From Todiramphus chloris collaris (Eukaryota > Chordata > Aves > Coraciiformes > Alcedinidae): a DNA stretch of 64,000 nt. The notes under the pieces are model-generated. The model made no database searches and was not told where the DNA came from. It saw only the letters and a program-made list of their open reading frames with translations. Below, in pieces: positions 52,501 through 61,466 of the stretch. The position numbers and the translations under genes are program-made. Numbering within the stretch: the first letter of the stretch is position 1; every line of letters begins with the position of its first letter. The stretch is taken from the NCBI GenBank assembly GCA_025345505.1, contig JANVCC010000070.1:11910157-11974156 (forward strand), in the 5' to 3' direction.

Positions 52501-54205
52501 CAAATTCAATTAATTTCATTTTGTTTCTGCTGCATTAGTTGCAAAACTAACATGGTCTAGGGGTGAACTTGTAGAGTAGGGCTAATGGTTGGACACAATG
52601 ATCCCAAGGGTCTTTTCCAACCTGAGTGATTCTGTGATACTGTGAAAAGTCAGTCTTATTTCAGGACCACACAGGGCAACGAGACTTTTCAGCAGTCAGA
52701 GTTACCTCCTGCTATTCAGCCAAACAATAAACAAGCAAAATCAATAAAACAGATGCATAAAAAGAGAAACAGATGAGAAAGAAAACTGATGCTAGGGAAG
52801 AGCAGTGAAGTGTCAGAAATAACGTGCCTTTATCCTTTATTCTCCTGTGAGTGACAGGGGGAAGGCAATGGATTGCAACTGTCCACCCCACAGCTGCTGG
52901 GGGCTCCAAGAAAGGAACAAGAGAAAGACAAACTCCACCCCAAATATGTTATCAGCCAGTAAACAGAGTTTTATAGTAGAAGTGGTGCCTCAAGCAAGGT
53001 CCAGGGCCACCCTGATAGACACTTTAGTGCCCTCCCCTTCCTAGAAGTTGAGAATAGCAAAGGAGAAGGGATAGGATAAGGGAGGGAAAGCAGGCTTCTT
53101 ATCTGGAAGGTGCAGGTGAAGTCCAGAGCACTCTTGGAAAACATATGGAGAAACAAATTTAAAAAAACAACACATATTTACATCTTCAGGGGAGGGGTAG
53201 AGTATACTGCACAACAGCAGATAACACACCTAATCATTGCAACATAGCTGCCATTCACCACCACCCAGTTTTTCAGGAAAAGTATATCCATCCAGAAAAG
53301 ACAGAATAGCAGGACCAGAAAGGAAAGGTAGTACTTGTGCAAACAGCATACCAAACTCTAAGCAACAATATACATGAAACATACTCCTACAGGCATTAAT
53401 ATATGCACATGTACAGTTTTCTCCTTTTACTACCATGGGTTTTTATTTCTCTTTGTGTTATAACAGACAACACAAGTTACTCCATTTATTTTATCAGACC
53501 TGTGTCTCCAATTATAAAAGTGCTTTCATTTCTACTTGCATGACTTGTGAGCCAGTCATGCACAGGAGCAGTGTTTGCATGACTTAAAATGCAAAACAGA
53601 GGAAAGTCTTTCAGCCTGCTGATGAGCACATCTCAGGACTTCAAAGACTGACAAGATTAAGGAAACCATGAACTAAACTAAAATCCAAAAGCATCTCCTC
53701 CCAGATGCATAGTTATACATTTAAATGACCGGTTATAGTACCTAGTTCCCACCACACAGCAGCAGCGGAGCACAGCCGGGATCAGAAGGGCATAGCCGAT
53801 ACCTCGGATCGGTGTGCTTGTCTAATACCTGACAGATCAACTAGACGAGCTAACGGAACCCTAACGGGGAACGAGACAGACCCAACTCAGAGTCAGTCCT
53901 GACCCACCTCTCGCAGAAGATGCTGCGTGCATGAAACACCTCTCAGCAGCCAGACTGGCATCATACCGAGACAAAACTCTGCCCGGTCTCACACTACAAA
54001 GCCTCAACAGCACGTCAGCTCTTTCAGCTTTCCCGGGGGCTCAGGAACTGCTGAAGGCAGCTGCAGAAAGTGCCCTCGGGCGTACCCCGCTGGCCGCGGC
54101 GAGAGCGGCCGCCCCGACGGCCCCGCAGGGAGAGCTGCGGCCCTCCCCGGCCCCCTGCCCCCCCGCTGCCCTACCGTTGTGCTCGTCGTATCCCCAGTGC
54201 AGCAT
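31484..54205 (-). CDS. CA13: CA13 gene, carbonic anhydrase 13 (seven coding exons, complete)
   Basis: A cytosolic alpha-class carbonic anhydrase, catalysing CO2 + H2O to bicarbonate + H+. Seven exons with GT-AG borders (31, 198, 119, 96, 63, 156, 114 nt) join in frame to 258 aa; human CA13 has 262. The zinc ligands are His94 and His96 (QIHFHWGS) and His119 (ELHVVHWN), in CA2 numbering. The proton shuttle His64 (NNGHS), Glu106 (SEH), Thr199 (SLTVPP) and Trp209 (VIWIV) are all present, so an active enzyme is expected. Val200 and the C-terminal LAKFRSLL...RPPQPLKGR resemble CA13 more than CA1, CA2 or CA3, and the neighbours RBIS and E2F5 support this. The N-terminus is [11 protein letters not shown]. 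It shares a CpG-island promoter with RBIS. Oddities are Phe in place of Pro195 of YPGS, Ala for Gly in AVMAVFLK, and an ending EVRRN where VRASF is usual. Confidence 0.95.
33878..34033 (-). CDS. CA13: CA13 coding exon 6
   Basis: 156 nt in phase 0, from [12 protein letters not shown] to VCSEQ. It contains [18 protein letters not shown]: Thr199 and the Pro-Pro pair are kept, but the family's YPGS is YFGS here. The donor GTATTT is weaker than the others in this gene. Confidence 0.95.
34930..35874 (+). mobile_element. CR1 LINE, 5'-truncated, antisense in CA13 intron 5
   Basis: The plus strand starts in the reverse-transcriptase region ([11 protein letters not shown], then a damaged ADDT box). 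It goes on to [19 protein letters not shown] and ends ATTCTATGATTCTGTGA. Frames are broken in several places. Its 3' end is 34 bp inside intron 5, next to the exon 5 donor. Confidence 0.93.
35909..35971 (-). CDS. CA13: CA13 coding exon 5
   Basis: 63 nt, the usual size for this exon in the family. It encodes [21 protein letters not shown] between TCTCAACAG and GTGAAC. The acceptor pyrimidine tract is good. Confidence 0.95.
36695..36818. repeat. G/T-rich low-complexity tract in CA13 intron 4
   Basis: GTTTT, TTGG and GGGTTTTTT units with almost no C. On the CA13 sense strand this is an A/C-rich stretch. It resembles the tract at 30770. Confidence 0.85.
37137..37265 (-). repeat. CR1 LINE 3' fragment, sense to CA13, in intron 4
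   Basis: It begins ATAGAATCATAGAATTATC, continues GGTTGGAAGGGACCGTAAAGA and CCTAGTTCCAACCT, and fades out after the CCTGGTCTTAAAAACTTCC region. It lies about 70 bp downstream of the exon 4 donor. Confidence 0.9.
37337..37432 (-). CDS. CA13: CA13 coding exon 4
   Basis: 96 nt in phase 0. [14 protein letters not shown] carries the third zinc ligand (His119), and LAVMAVFLK ends the exon before GTAAGT. The acceptor is CTTTTCAG. Confidence 0.96.
39150..39540 (-). pseudogene. Possible processed-pseudogene-like segment in CA13 intron 3
   Basis: Minus-strand frames show lysine-rich, protein-like stretches, for example [14 protein letters not shown] and, in another frame, [18 protein letters not shown]. 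They are separated by stops and frame changes. A GC-richer patch supports a decayed coding sequence. I could not identify a parent gene, and chance or an old repeat is equally possible. Confidence 0.2.
40566..40684 (-). CDS. CA13: CA13 coding exon 3
   Basis: 119 nt, the canonical size. It encodes [15 protein letters not shown], the zinc-ligand motif IHFHWGS (His94, His96) and [13 protein letters not shown] (Glu106), between TTTCCAG and GTAAGG. It joins exon 2 in phase 1 and exon 4 in phase 0. Confidence 0.97.
40976..41092 (+). repeat. CR1 3' end with expanded (TTCTA/TTCTG)n tail, CA13 intron 2
   Basis: GGACTAGGTGATTGTTTAAG and CCCTCCCAACTGAAG match a CR1 3' tail. The terminal ATTCTATG-type repeat has expanded into a pentamer array (TTCTA, TTCTG) of about 40 bp. 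Confidence 0.85.
41930..42960 (+). repeat. Very old CR1/L3-like element remnant, CA13 intron 2
   Basis: GGGGTGCCCCAGGGGCCATA at about 42149 reads as the GVPQGPI signature of a LINE reverse transcriptase. A diverged tail near 42895 (AGGTCAGACCAGATCACTGA) resembles a CR1-type 3' end. The frame is heavily degraded, and the borders are only estimated. Confidence 0.5.
43785..43982 (-). CDS. CA13: CA13 coding exon 2
   Basis: 198 nt, exactly the usual size for this exon. It encodes [20 protein letters not shown] (with the Ser-Pro30 turn), then [20 protein letters not shown], His64 and [10 protein letters not shown]. The acceptor is TTGCAG and the donor is GTTTGT. Position 67 is Ser where CA2 has Asn. 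Confidence 0.97.
44274..45178 (-). mobile_element. CR1 LINE, 5'-truncated, in CA13 intron 1
   Basis: The 3' tail (CAGAATCACAGAACATTAG) lies on the left. Reading leftward, a 117-codon frame at 44825-45178 contains a reverse-transcriptase [10 protein letters not shown] box and [15 protein letters not shown] deletion then removes part of the C-terminal region before the 3' untranslated sequence. It is inserted in the same orientation as CA13. Confidence 0.93.
46640..49962 (+). mobile_element. Near full-length CR1 LINE (about 3.3 kb), inactive, in CA13 intron 1
   Basis: In order on the plus strand: an ORF1-like 3' region (about 46880-47130); the ORF2 endonuclease, starting [18 protein letters not shown] near 47220 with TETWWDD and [14 protein letters not shown]; the reverse transcriptase, with [15 protein letters not shown] and [13 protein letters not shown] near 48810-48935; then [28 protein letters not shown] and the tail ATTCTATGATTCTATGA. 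About 90-100 bp around 49110 are missing. This deletion joins the GPVLFNI region to the [15 protein letters not shown] region and removes the catalytic ADD box. Several stops and frameshifts also occur. The left border is approximate. Orientation is antisense to CA13. Confidence 0.93.
51812..51877 (+). repeat. CR1 3' tail fragment
   Basis: TTGGACTCGATGATATAAAG, TCTTTTCCAACCTAAATGAT and TCTGTGATTCTATGA form a classic CR1 3' end of about 65 bp. It is preceded by a poly-A run. Confidence 0.88.
52575..52645 (+). repeat. CR1 3' tail fragment
   Basis: GGTTGGACACAATGATCCCA, GGGTCTTTTCCAACCTGAGT and GATTCTGTGATACTGTGA match a CR1 3' end with some substitutions. Confidence 0.85.
54175..54205 (-). CDS. 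CA13: CA13 coding exon 1
   Basis: Encodes [11 protein letters not shown], splitting the last Gly codon after its first base, with donor GTAGGG. Trp5 and Tyr7 of the family are in place. The start is set by the conserved WGY...HNG and lies two residues closer to it than in human CA13. GCC at -3 to -1 gives an acceptable initiation context. Confidence 0.95.
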
Positions 54206-54907
54206 GGCTCTGGTCTTCTGACGGGACGGACTGGGACGGGGCTGAGCCGGGCTGGGGCAGGAGAGGGTGCTGTGCCGTCACAGCCACCCTGCTTTGAAGG
54301 CGACAGGCGGCGACGCCCCCATGCTCAGGGGCCGATAAGGAGCCTGCAGAGCTCCCAGCCCGCGCAGCCCAGCCTGAGCCCGCCCGTGCCGGTGCTCGGC
54401 CTCCGCCGGCTGCCATCCTCGCACCTCCGTGCCCGCGGGTTGGCCCGGCCTGGAGGCAGCGGTGCGACCTCGCAAGGGACCGCTCCAACAGACTGAAGGT
54501 GTGACCCCCGCCGTCAGCCCCCTTCCTGCGAGCGGCCTCGGCTGCGCGGAAAGGACAGGCGGGGGAATAAGCATCTGTTCCAGGAGTTCCAGCCCCCCTC
54601 CCGAAAGTAAAGCCAAGTGAGTCCGTCTGCCCGGCCCCCGCTGCCGAGCGCTGCTGCCTCCCGCGGCGCGCCCCTGCCTTCCCCTCCCTCCTGACTCCGA
54701 GCGGAGCGAAGCTAGTTACTCTTGCAGCTGACCATATCAAATTAGCGCTCTATGCAGGCGGGAACCGGGGAACAGAAGGGTTCCCACAACCTGCTCCAAA
54801 TCCCTTTTTTCATTTAAAACCTCGCGTTTCAGGGCCTGTCAGGCGCGTGCTTTGGCTCTGCGGCGCTTAACTCGGCGACCACCAGCGACGCGCGCAGAAA
54901 GCTGGCT

Positions 54908-54937
54908 GGGGGGAGCGGGGGCGGGGGCGGCAGGGGG
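54908..54937 (+). promoter_or_regulatory. G-quadruplex-capable tract in the bidirectional promoter
   Basis: Four G runs of 6, 5, 5 and 5 with loops of 3, 1 and 5 bases satisfy the standard quadruplex pattern well. It sits between the two start codons. The same GGGGGCGGGGGC core also offers Sp1-type GC boxes. Confidence 0.8.
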
Positions 54938-55035
54938 CGAACCAGCGCCGAGGCGGGGACCCGAGCCAGGGCCGTGGCGGAGCTGGGCGGGTGAAGCAGC
55001 AGCGCCGTCTGCCGGCTCCACCGCTCAATTACAGC

Positions 55036-55054
55036 GGGGGGAGGGGAGGGGAGG
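55036..55054 (+). promoter_or_regulatory. Second G-rich tract near the RBIS start
   Basis: G runs of 6, 4, 4 and 2 separated by single As. The last run is only GG, so this is a weaker quadruplex candidate or a GA-rich factor site. It lies about 65 bp upstream of the RBIS start codon. Confidence 0.5.
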
Positions 55055-55081
55055 CCTTGAGGCTTCCCCGGCGCGCGGCTG

Positions 55082-55089
55082 TGACGTCA
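55082..55089. promoter_or_regulatory. Perfect CRE (TGACGTCA) upstream of RBIS
   Basis: A full palindromic cAMP-response element begins 36 bp and ends 28 bp before the RBIS ATG, inside the CpG island. Promoter-proximal palindromic CREs are typical binding sites for CREB/ATF factors. Being palindromic, it could serve both directions, but it is much closer to RBIS. Confidence 0.85.
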
Positions 55090-55117
55090 CCAGGCTGCGC
55101 CGCACGGTGCCGCCGCC

Positions 55118-55237
55118 ATGGGGAAGAGCCGGTCGCGGGCGGCGAAGGCGACGAGCGTTTTCCGCATCGCCCGCAGCGGCGCGGCCAAGGCCAGGGGCAA
55201 GGGCAAGGCGCGGCCCGTCACCTCCGGGCTGAAGCAG
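55118..55237 (+). CDS. RBIS: RBIS coding exon 1
   Basis: 40 codons, Arg/Lys/Ala-rich, ending SGLKQ before GTGAGT. It lies inside the CpG island and is therefore far richer in G and C than exons 2 and 3. The basic composition suits a nucleolar, RNA-associated protein. Confidence 0.95.
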
Positions 55238-58200
55238 GTGAGTGGCGCGGATGGAGGAGGCCCGCTGGGGGAGCGGCCCGGTCGCTTCCCGCCGGGACTG
55301 CCTCAGTCCGATCGCGTCGCCCGTAGGCCGCGGCGAGACTTGGGCCTGGCGGTCTCGGCCGCTCCGCGGGGTTCCCATCGGGTCGGGCTGGCGCAGCCGG
55401 GCCTCTTCTTCGGGCTCTTCTGAGGGGCAGGGGAAGCGCTCCGACTGTCTCTTTAGGGACTGGCTAAATAGAGCTAGTTTATGGACAGTATTCTTCGGTG
55501 TACAAATTTGCAAAGTACAAAATTCCCGCCTGAAAAATTAGGTATATGTATAGATGTCATCTTCAAAAAGAGAAGCATAAGAAGTTTGACTCATCTGCAC
55601 GCATCTGCCATAAAAGACTTCAAGCTGTTTTCCTTGAGGGGGGTCATTTAGACAATATCTGGCAGCATCTCTATATGTCTTGGAGAATGTGATAATAAAG
55701 ACAACAGCAGTAGTTCAGTGCATTTACTAGACCATCCTTGCATTATTGCTGATGGTGTAATTCAAGGTGAGGTTTAACAAAATGGTTTGATCCAAACCAC
55801 CAGGCACAGATACTGCAAGGGGAAGTCCTGCTCCTTTCCATCATATTTCTGGTCCCAGCCTCCTTTACCAGGCTCCAGGCTCTGTTCCCATAGCTCTCCT
55901 TAATGCTGGCTCAGGAACTCATCATATATTAGGTGATTCAACTTACTAAATCAGCAGCAAAAGCAATTAAAAATGCATTTTGCATTTTTATGTGCTGGGT
56001 TGCTGAGCTGAACAAACTTAATTATGAATGAGTACAAAGAGCAACAGGGAAGAACCAGAAAGTATGGAGACTCCTGATCCAGTAGCTGTTTATTTGTCTC
56101 GGCTGTCATGTCACTGAGATGCAACAAACAGATCTAAGAGCACACATTGCTGTATGTTGTAATTTCTTTTTTCCTCTTTCTTGCACCTTAGATGGGCCGT
56201 GATGCCTTACAGACCCTTCTGTGAGCTGATACAACACTCTAAAGCAATGAAAAAGTTAACAGGCAAAAATACTATTCTGCCATCTTTGTGTCTGGAGAGC
56301 ACCAAAGCCAAGAGAAAGGAGAGAGTGGGTTGTGTGGCTGGGAGTGATCCAGGAAAAGAGGGAAGATCTAATTGAGAGTTTTCCTCTTGGTTGCAGCAAG
56401 TTATGTGATATTCTTTTCTCATACCCTCCATCCAGCCTAAGCTATGTGATCTGCTGAGAGTTCATCTGGTCCCTTTTCTAGAGGGCATCTGATAATAAAA
56501 GCAAAAAGTTAGTGGCTTATCGTTCCCATTAGATTCTGTTCCCATTAGACTGCAGTCTGCTGGGCAGAGTTAAATAGCAGCTCTAAGAAAAAAGGCCCTT
56601 TCAAATGCTTTCCTGCAAGCTAAAGCCACTTGACAAGTTAATCTGGTAGACGGACAGGAATGCAACAAACTTTGGAAGTAAACAGTTTAATGTTGCTGGC
56701 ATCACATCTCCACTTAGTCTAGAGGCTTCTGTATAATAAAGGGAGAAGCAGGTTTAAAAAACATATTCATGAAAAGCTTATTAGGAGTAAAATTTTATTC
56801 TGTGTGTTTGAAGCTGTATTCTTTAATTTATTAAGCCTTTGCGGATTTACTTATCGTTAAGCAGTATAGGCAGATGCTCAGAAAAAAAGTATTAAAATAG
56901 GCTTATTCTTTTAATAGATAAAAGCCCATAATAACTATTCAAACAACTTTTGATATAGATACACATGCTGGCTATAGAGCTTCTTTCTATGGAGGAGTCC
57001 TGTCAGAGTAGCTGGGGGTATCAGGTATTAAAACTGACTGGATTCTTTCTGTTCCCCAGTGAAGCTGGAAAATGGTAACAAGCTCAAGATCTTTGTAAAT
57101 TGTGTTGTTCACAATCCCATGGACTCTGATTTAAACTCAGAGCCAAGTCCCTATTTCTTGAGTAACCATCCAGTTTATTATGAATCAAAATGCTAATCTG
57201 ATTAGGGGTTTTTTTATCAGCCTCTTGCGACTGTTTCTTACTACTGGTTCTCTTGGTCACTCAGAATAAATGTTAATAAATTAATAAATGAATGAAGAAA
57301 TTAATAATAAATGAATTATTGTTGACGTATACACGCTTTGAAATTATGGAAGCTTTGAAAGCAAGATGAGTATGTGTTCATGGTTTGCTTCTGCCTGTGT
57401 AAATTGCTGATAGGTGAATTACGAGTCATCTTTGGAACAGCGGTTGGTATGCTGAAATTGAGGTTGCCTGAAGATGCATGAGCATGCTTTTGCATCCTTT
57501 GCAGTGTAGTGGGACATTATCTACTGTCCTGTTCCAGACTTTGTGCTTCAGAAGCAACAGGTGCTAAGGCTGCAATAAGCTGAATCTCACTTTGCTGCAG
57601 TGGTGAGAAAATTTATGCCCCCTTGCTTCCACCCTGCTCTTCTACCACTCAGCACTGTCCCCAGAGCACAGCACAGGTCCATGTCTTAGCTCTTCCTCTT
57701 TGAAAGTAATTAATCATCTTTGCTGAAATTACTTATGAAGGCAGACTTGGGCTAATAAGTGAGGCCGAGGTGTCCAGGGGCCAGATAGATGTCCTAGTCT
57801 GCTACAACCATAGAAGTTTCTTTAAATGCCATAGCATCATCTGGTAGGCATTGTTGGACAGACCTATAGTAGGACAAGCAGGAATCCAAGGTGTGATGTT
57901 GAAAGGCGAACTAAGTTCAAAGCGGTAAGATCACTTACAACTTGTATTTGGTTTGCACAGCAAGATTTTGGTAGGGGGTGGGCTACAGGGGTGGCTTCTG
58001 TGAGAAGCTACCAAAAGCATCCCCTATGTCAGATAGAGCCAAAGCAGCGGGCTCCGAGATGGACCCACCACTGGCCAAGCCTAAGCCCATCAGCCACAGT
58101 GGGAGCACCTCTGGGATAACATATTTAAGAAGGGGAGAGAGGAGTGAAAGAAACAACTCTGCAGAAACCAGTGTCACCGAAGAAGTAGACGGTGCTTCAA

Positions 58201-60799
58201 GCACTGGAGCAGAGATTCCCCTGCATCCCATGGTGAGGACCATGGTGAGGCAGGCTGTCCCCCTGCGGCCCATGGCAGTGCATGGTTGGAGTATATCCAC
58301 CTGCAATCCATGAAGGGCCCCACATCACACTGGGTGGATGCCCAAAGGAAGCTGTGACCCCCTGGGAAACCTGCGCTGGAGCAGGCTCCAGGCAGGTCCT
58401 GTGAATGCATGGAGAGAGGAGCCCACGCCAGAGCAGGTTTACTGGCAGGACTTGTTTCTTTTGGGAGACCCACGCTGGAATAGTCTGTTCCTGAAGGACT
58501 GCACGCTGTGTAAGGGACCCATGCTGGAGCATTTAGTGAAGAACTGCAGCCCATGGGAAGGACTGACATTGGAGAAGTTCATGGAGGACTGTCTTCCATG
58601 GGAGGGGAGTAGAGGAATAGTGTGAGTCCTCCTTGCCCTGAGGAGAAAGGAGCTGCAGAGACTCCCTGTCCCCTCCAGCACTGATGGGGAAGAGGTAGAG
58701 AAAATCAAGAATGAAATTAAGCCTGGGAAGAAGGGAGGAATAGGAGGGGAGGTGTTATTAAGATTCAGTTTTATTTCTCATTACCCTACTCAGATTTGAT
58801 TGGCAATAAATTGAATTCCCCAAGTTGTCTGTTTTGCCCATGACAGTAAGTGGCGAGTGATTTTTCCCTGTTGTTTTCTGGACCCAGGAGCCTTTCATTA
58901 CATTTTCTTTTTCTTGTCCACCTGAAAAGGGGAGTGATAGAGCAGCTTTGATAGGCACCTGGCATCCAGTCAGGTCAACCCACCAAACAAATGATGGAAT
59001 GAGCTCTTCCTGGAAGTCCACTCCACCTAAGAGTGTCTGAGGGCAGCACAGCAGCATCTGGCTGCAGCCTGGCTTTTGTTTTCAGTTTATGATCACTATG
59101 GGCTCCTTTTCCAATACAACAATTTTAATTACTTTCATAATTTTACATTTATTAGAACATTAGTAGTACATGACTAGATGATAATAATTAACCTACAAAA
59201 AACACAATTTGGAAGGTCTGCATATACCACTGGCTATATAATAGTACAAAAATGGTGTCATTTTACATGCCAGTGGAATTTCTGTTAACGATACCAATGT
59301 GTTTATTTTTTTTCTTCACAGATAAACATAAGAAATGCTGAGAAAGTTAGCACAATAAATAAAGCATTTGCAGAGGTTCAGAAAGAAGTACAGCAACTAT
59401 CAAAAGGCACTGCAGCAGAACCTCAGAAGAGTCACCAGGTAATTGCACTTGGTAAAAAATCTGAGGAGGAAAATGAAAGGAATGTACATGGTAAAAGCAT
59501 TACATTCTGGCTTGAAGACTGCAAGCACTTCAGGCAATTGCTTTAAAGCTGGAAACCCATCTGTAATAATTTCAGTTGTGTGGTGATGTTGAAGTCTGTT
59601 TAGTACTGAGGACAAGACCAAAGAGGGTGGGCAGCCAAGCCAGAGCGTACTGCCAAAACAGATTTGAAAATTATTTTTTATCTGGTTTTTAATACATTTT
59701 TTTCCTAAGTTAATTCTAGCTTGAGCCCCTTGATTTGAGACATGTTGCAACATGAAAATGCAGAAAGTAAGGAAGAACCTTGCTGTTCCCTACCTGAAGC
59801 ACCTGACAGTCCTTTGAACCAAACAGCTCTGCTTCTTTCTTTTCCCAGTTCCCAGGCCTTTATAGTCCCTCATCAGAACCACGAGCATGTGAAACAGCCC
59901 TTTCTGTACGAGAGCTCCTGACTGTAGCACTTGGGGTTCAAGATGGCATTTCACTTATCTTCCTTTGTCTAGTCTTTTAAAGAGTGCTACGTGCAGCCTT
60001 GTGCAAGATATAATTAGCAGAATTTAATTGCTGGCAAACTCTTTCATATCAGCTATTTATGCTGACTTTCTGATACTCTGGGCATGGTCTGGGGGGAGAA
60101 AGCAGTGGGCCAGGATGAGGTACAGATAAATCCATCTTGGCTGTTGGGAGAAGTAGAAGGAGTTGGGAGAAGTGGACACAAGTTGAATATTATTTACTGT
60201 GCCTGGGGTGATCAAGTTTCTGTACATCTGGGAGCAACAAACCAAGTATCAAATACCTTTGAGGCTGAGCAAAGGTTTCAAAGGCAGTTGGTGCTAGTAG
60301 CCCTGTCCCTGCTGGTTTCTTACTGCACACAGCCAGGAATTTGGACTAGGCCACTGCTGCTGTGCTAGCACAGCTGTATGTGACGTAATGCTGAAATTTC
60401 ATCACTTGGGTTGTAATAGTATTTTTTTCCAAAGTAGTAAAAGTGTTGTTGAGAGCACTTTTGCACTAAAAGTTGGGCCTATTTCTATTTGTCTATGTAT
60501 GTTACATTACTGGCATGATACTTTTCCCTGCAGCATAAAGTATTGTCTGCTTATTTGTCGATTTTACTAAATTCTGTAATGCCCCAAATTATTGAATTAT
60601 GACTGTGAAATTATCCTAAATTAAATATATTAAGACAAAATAATTTTCTAGACAATGTGTGGGGGTATTTTTTCCAAGCAGAATAAAAAGAAACTGCTGT
60701 CTGCTTTAAACTGAAACTAATTTTTTTCAGGTTGCCACAAATCTGGGAGAGGAACCAGCACAGGTGGATGCTGCCACAAGCCTGTTATCTCAGTTGTAA
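55118..60799 (+). CDS. RBIS: RBIS gene, ribosome biogenesis factor (three coding exons, complete)
   Basis: The gene corresponds to human C8orf59/RBIS, a small basic nucleolar protein needed for 60S subunit maturation. Three coding exons (120, 117 and 69 nt, all in phase 0) encode 101 aa; the human protein has 100. Recognisable features are the basic N-terminus MGKSRSRAAK, VFRIARS and KARPVTSGLKQ in exon 1. Exon 2 begins INIRNAEKVSTINKAFAEVQ, a helix matching the human NEEKVNRVNKAFVNVQ region. The C-terminus is VDAATSLLSQL (human VDEATRLMALL). The start codon has a near-perfect context (GCCGCCATGG). The promoter is shared with CA13, and the gene is convergent with E2F5. No canonical AATAAA was seen in the first 450 bp after the stop, only AATACA/AATATA-like variants. 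Confidence 0.95.
55238..59321 (+). other. RBIS: RBIS intron 1
   Basis: A 4.1-kb intron. Apart from the LTR at 57943-58988 and AT-rich low complexity (TAATAAA-type units) at about 57262-57322, nothing is recognised. No snoRNA was found by eye. Open frames at 56181 and 57978 are not supported. Confidence 0.8.
57943..58988 (+). mobile_element. Avian ERV LTR in RBIS intron 1, sense orientation
   Basis: This resembles a common avian ERV LTR type. It contains a TATTTAA TATA-like element at 58122-58128 and tandem-like GGACCCACGCTGGAGCAG-type units (about 58240-58600). These are followed by TTTTATTTCTCATTACCCTA, an AATAAA at 58805-58810 and the tail GGCACCTGGCATCCAGTCAG. No internal retroviral genes are attached, so it is a solo LTR or fragment. 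Both ends are approximate, and I could not confirm a target duplication. Confidence 0.8.
59322..59438 (+). CDS. RBIS: RBIS coding exon 2
   Basis: 39 codons between TTCTTCACAG and GTAATT. It encodes INIRNAEKVSTINKAFAEVQ and then EVQQLSKGTAAEPQKSHQ. The first part is the conserved helix of the family; the second is variable. Confidence 0.95.
60731..60799 (+). CDS. RBIS: RBIS coding exon 3 (terminal)
   Basis: A long T-rich acceptor (TTTTTTTCAG) precedes VATNLGEEPAQVDAATSLLS, then QL and TAA at 60797-60799. The VDEAT...LL motif at the end of the human protein is matched by VDAATSLL. Confidence 0.95.
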   Translation, partial: VATNLGEEPAQVDAATSLLSQL

Positions 60800-60860
60800 T
60801 GCATAATGGACAATTGCAAGAAATGAAGATCACAAATACTGATGGCTCTGTTTGTACATT

Positions 60861-60866
60861 TTTATT
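60861..60866 (-). terminator. Likely E2F5 poly(A) signal (AATAAA, minus strand)
   Basis: TTTATT on the plus strand reads AATAAA on the minus strand, 600 bp after the E2F5 stop and 62 bp past the RBIS stop on the opposite strand. If used, the E2F5 3' end would reach to within a few tens of bases of the RBIS coding region and overlap the RBIS 3' untranslated region. Confidence 0.5.
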
Positions 60867-61466
60867 TTTAAAATCTTGTTAATATACAAGTATTGGCACA
60901 CTTTAATACAAACTACAAACAGACCTTTCCTATCATCTAGGAAAGTGGAATGTCAGAAGTCAGTGTGAGAAACTTAAAGTGCTAAAACAGAAGGCACTTC
61001 ACAAAATTGGTTCACTGGAACAATTTAGCAGAACAAGTTGATATCCTTCACTTTTCAGCTTGGCAGTGAAAGCTTCAAAATTGATTGAAAAGTTAAAAAA
61101 AAAATGCTTCTTGGCAGTAAAGCTTCAAAGCAAATGCTGTTAACTGTGAGCAAGAAGCCTAATAATTTCTTTTTAAAATGATCAAAAGGCTCTAAAGCAT
61201 TTTTACTTTTTTTACTAAAGAAAACTCCAAATAACTGAATGACATAGAGGACACTCAAGTGAAAAAACATGTTAGAATTTTTGATAGCCCTTTTTTTTTC
61301 TGGTGGTTGAATTTGTTTTGTGAAGTATTTAAAAGAAGCAAAAGGAAATATACTCCCAGAGTCAGTGAACTAAGAAGTTATACATTCATTATTCAAATAC
61401 TTAGGTTATGAAGAAGGCTAGAATATTATAGTTAGAGGTAGATAAGTAGTCTGGTTGACAAAATAT

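Larger units (their letters stand above)
49970..54030 (-). other. CA13 intron 1, promoter-proximal part
   Basis: Mostly unremarkable intronic sequence with two short CR1 tails (listed separately) and an A17 run near 51790. GC content and CpG frequency rise from about 53750 toward the promoter. Short open frames here have no support. Confidence 0.6.
54040..55440. promoter_or_regulatory. CpG island, bidirectional CA13/RBIS promoter
   Basis: About 1.4 kb very dense in CG dinucleotides, against CpG-poor surroundings. It covers the start codons of both genes, CA13 at 54205 reading left and RBIS at 55118 reading right, 912 bp apart. No TATA box is apparent near either start; a CpG-island promoter would not need one. 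Long open frames inside it on both strands result from the low stop-codon frequency of GC-rich DNA. Confidence 0.88.

Noticed and set aside
53927-55541. Long open frames of up to 189 codons on both strands
   Set aside because: They result from GC-rich CpG-island DNA; only CA13 exon 1 and RBIS exon 1 have family matches and splice sites.
57978-58708. Open frames of 89-131 codons on both strands in RBIS intron 1
   Set aside because: Part of a repetitive LTR with no domain content.
59571-59640. Possible C/D-box snoRNA in RBIS intron 2 (GTGATGT and CTGA)
   Set aside because: The boxes are imperfect, only about 25 bases apart, and lack a flanking stem.
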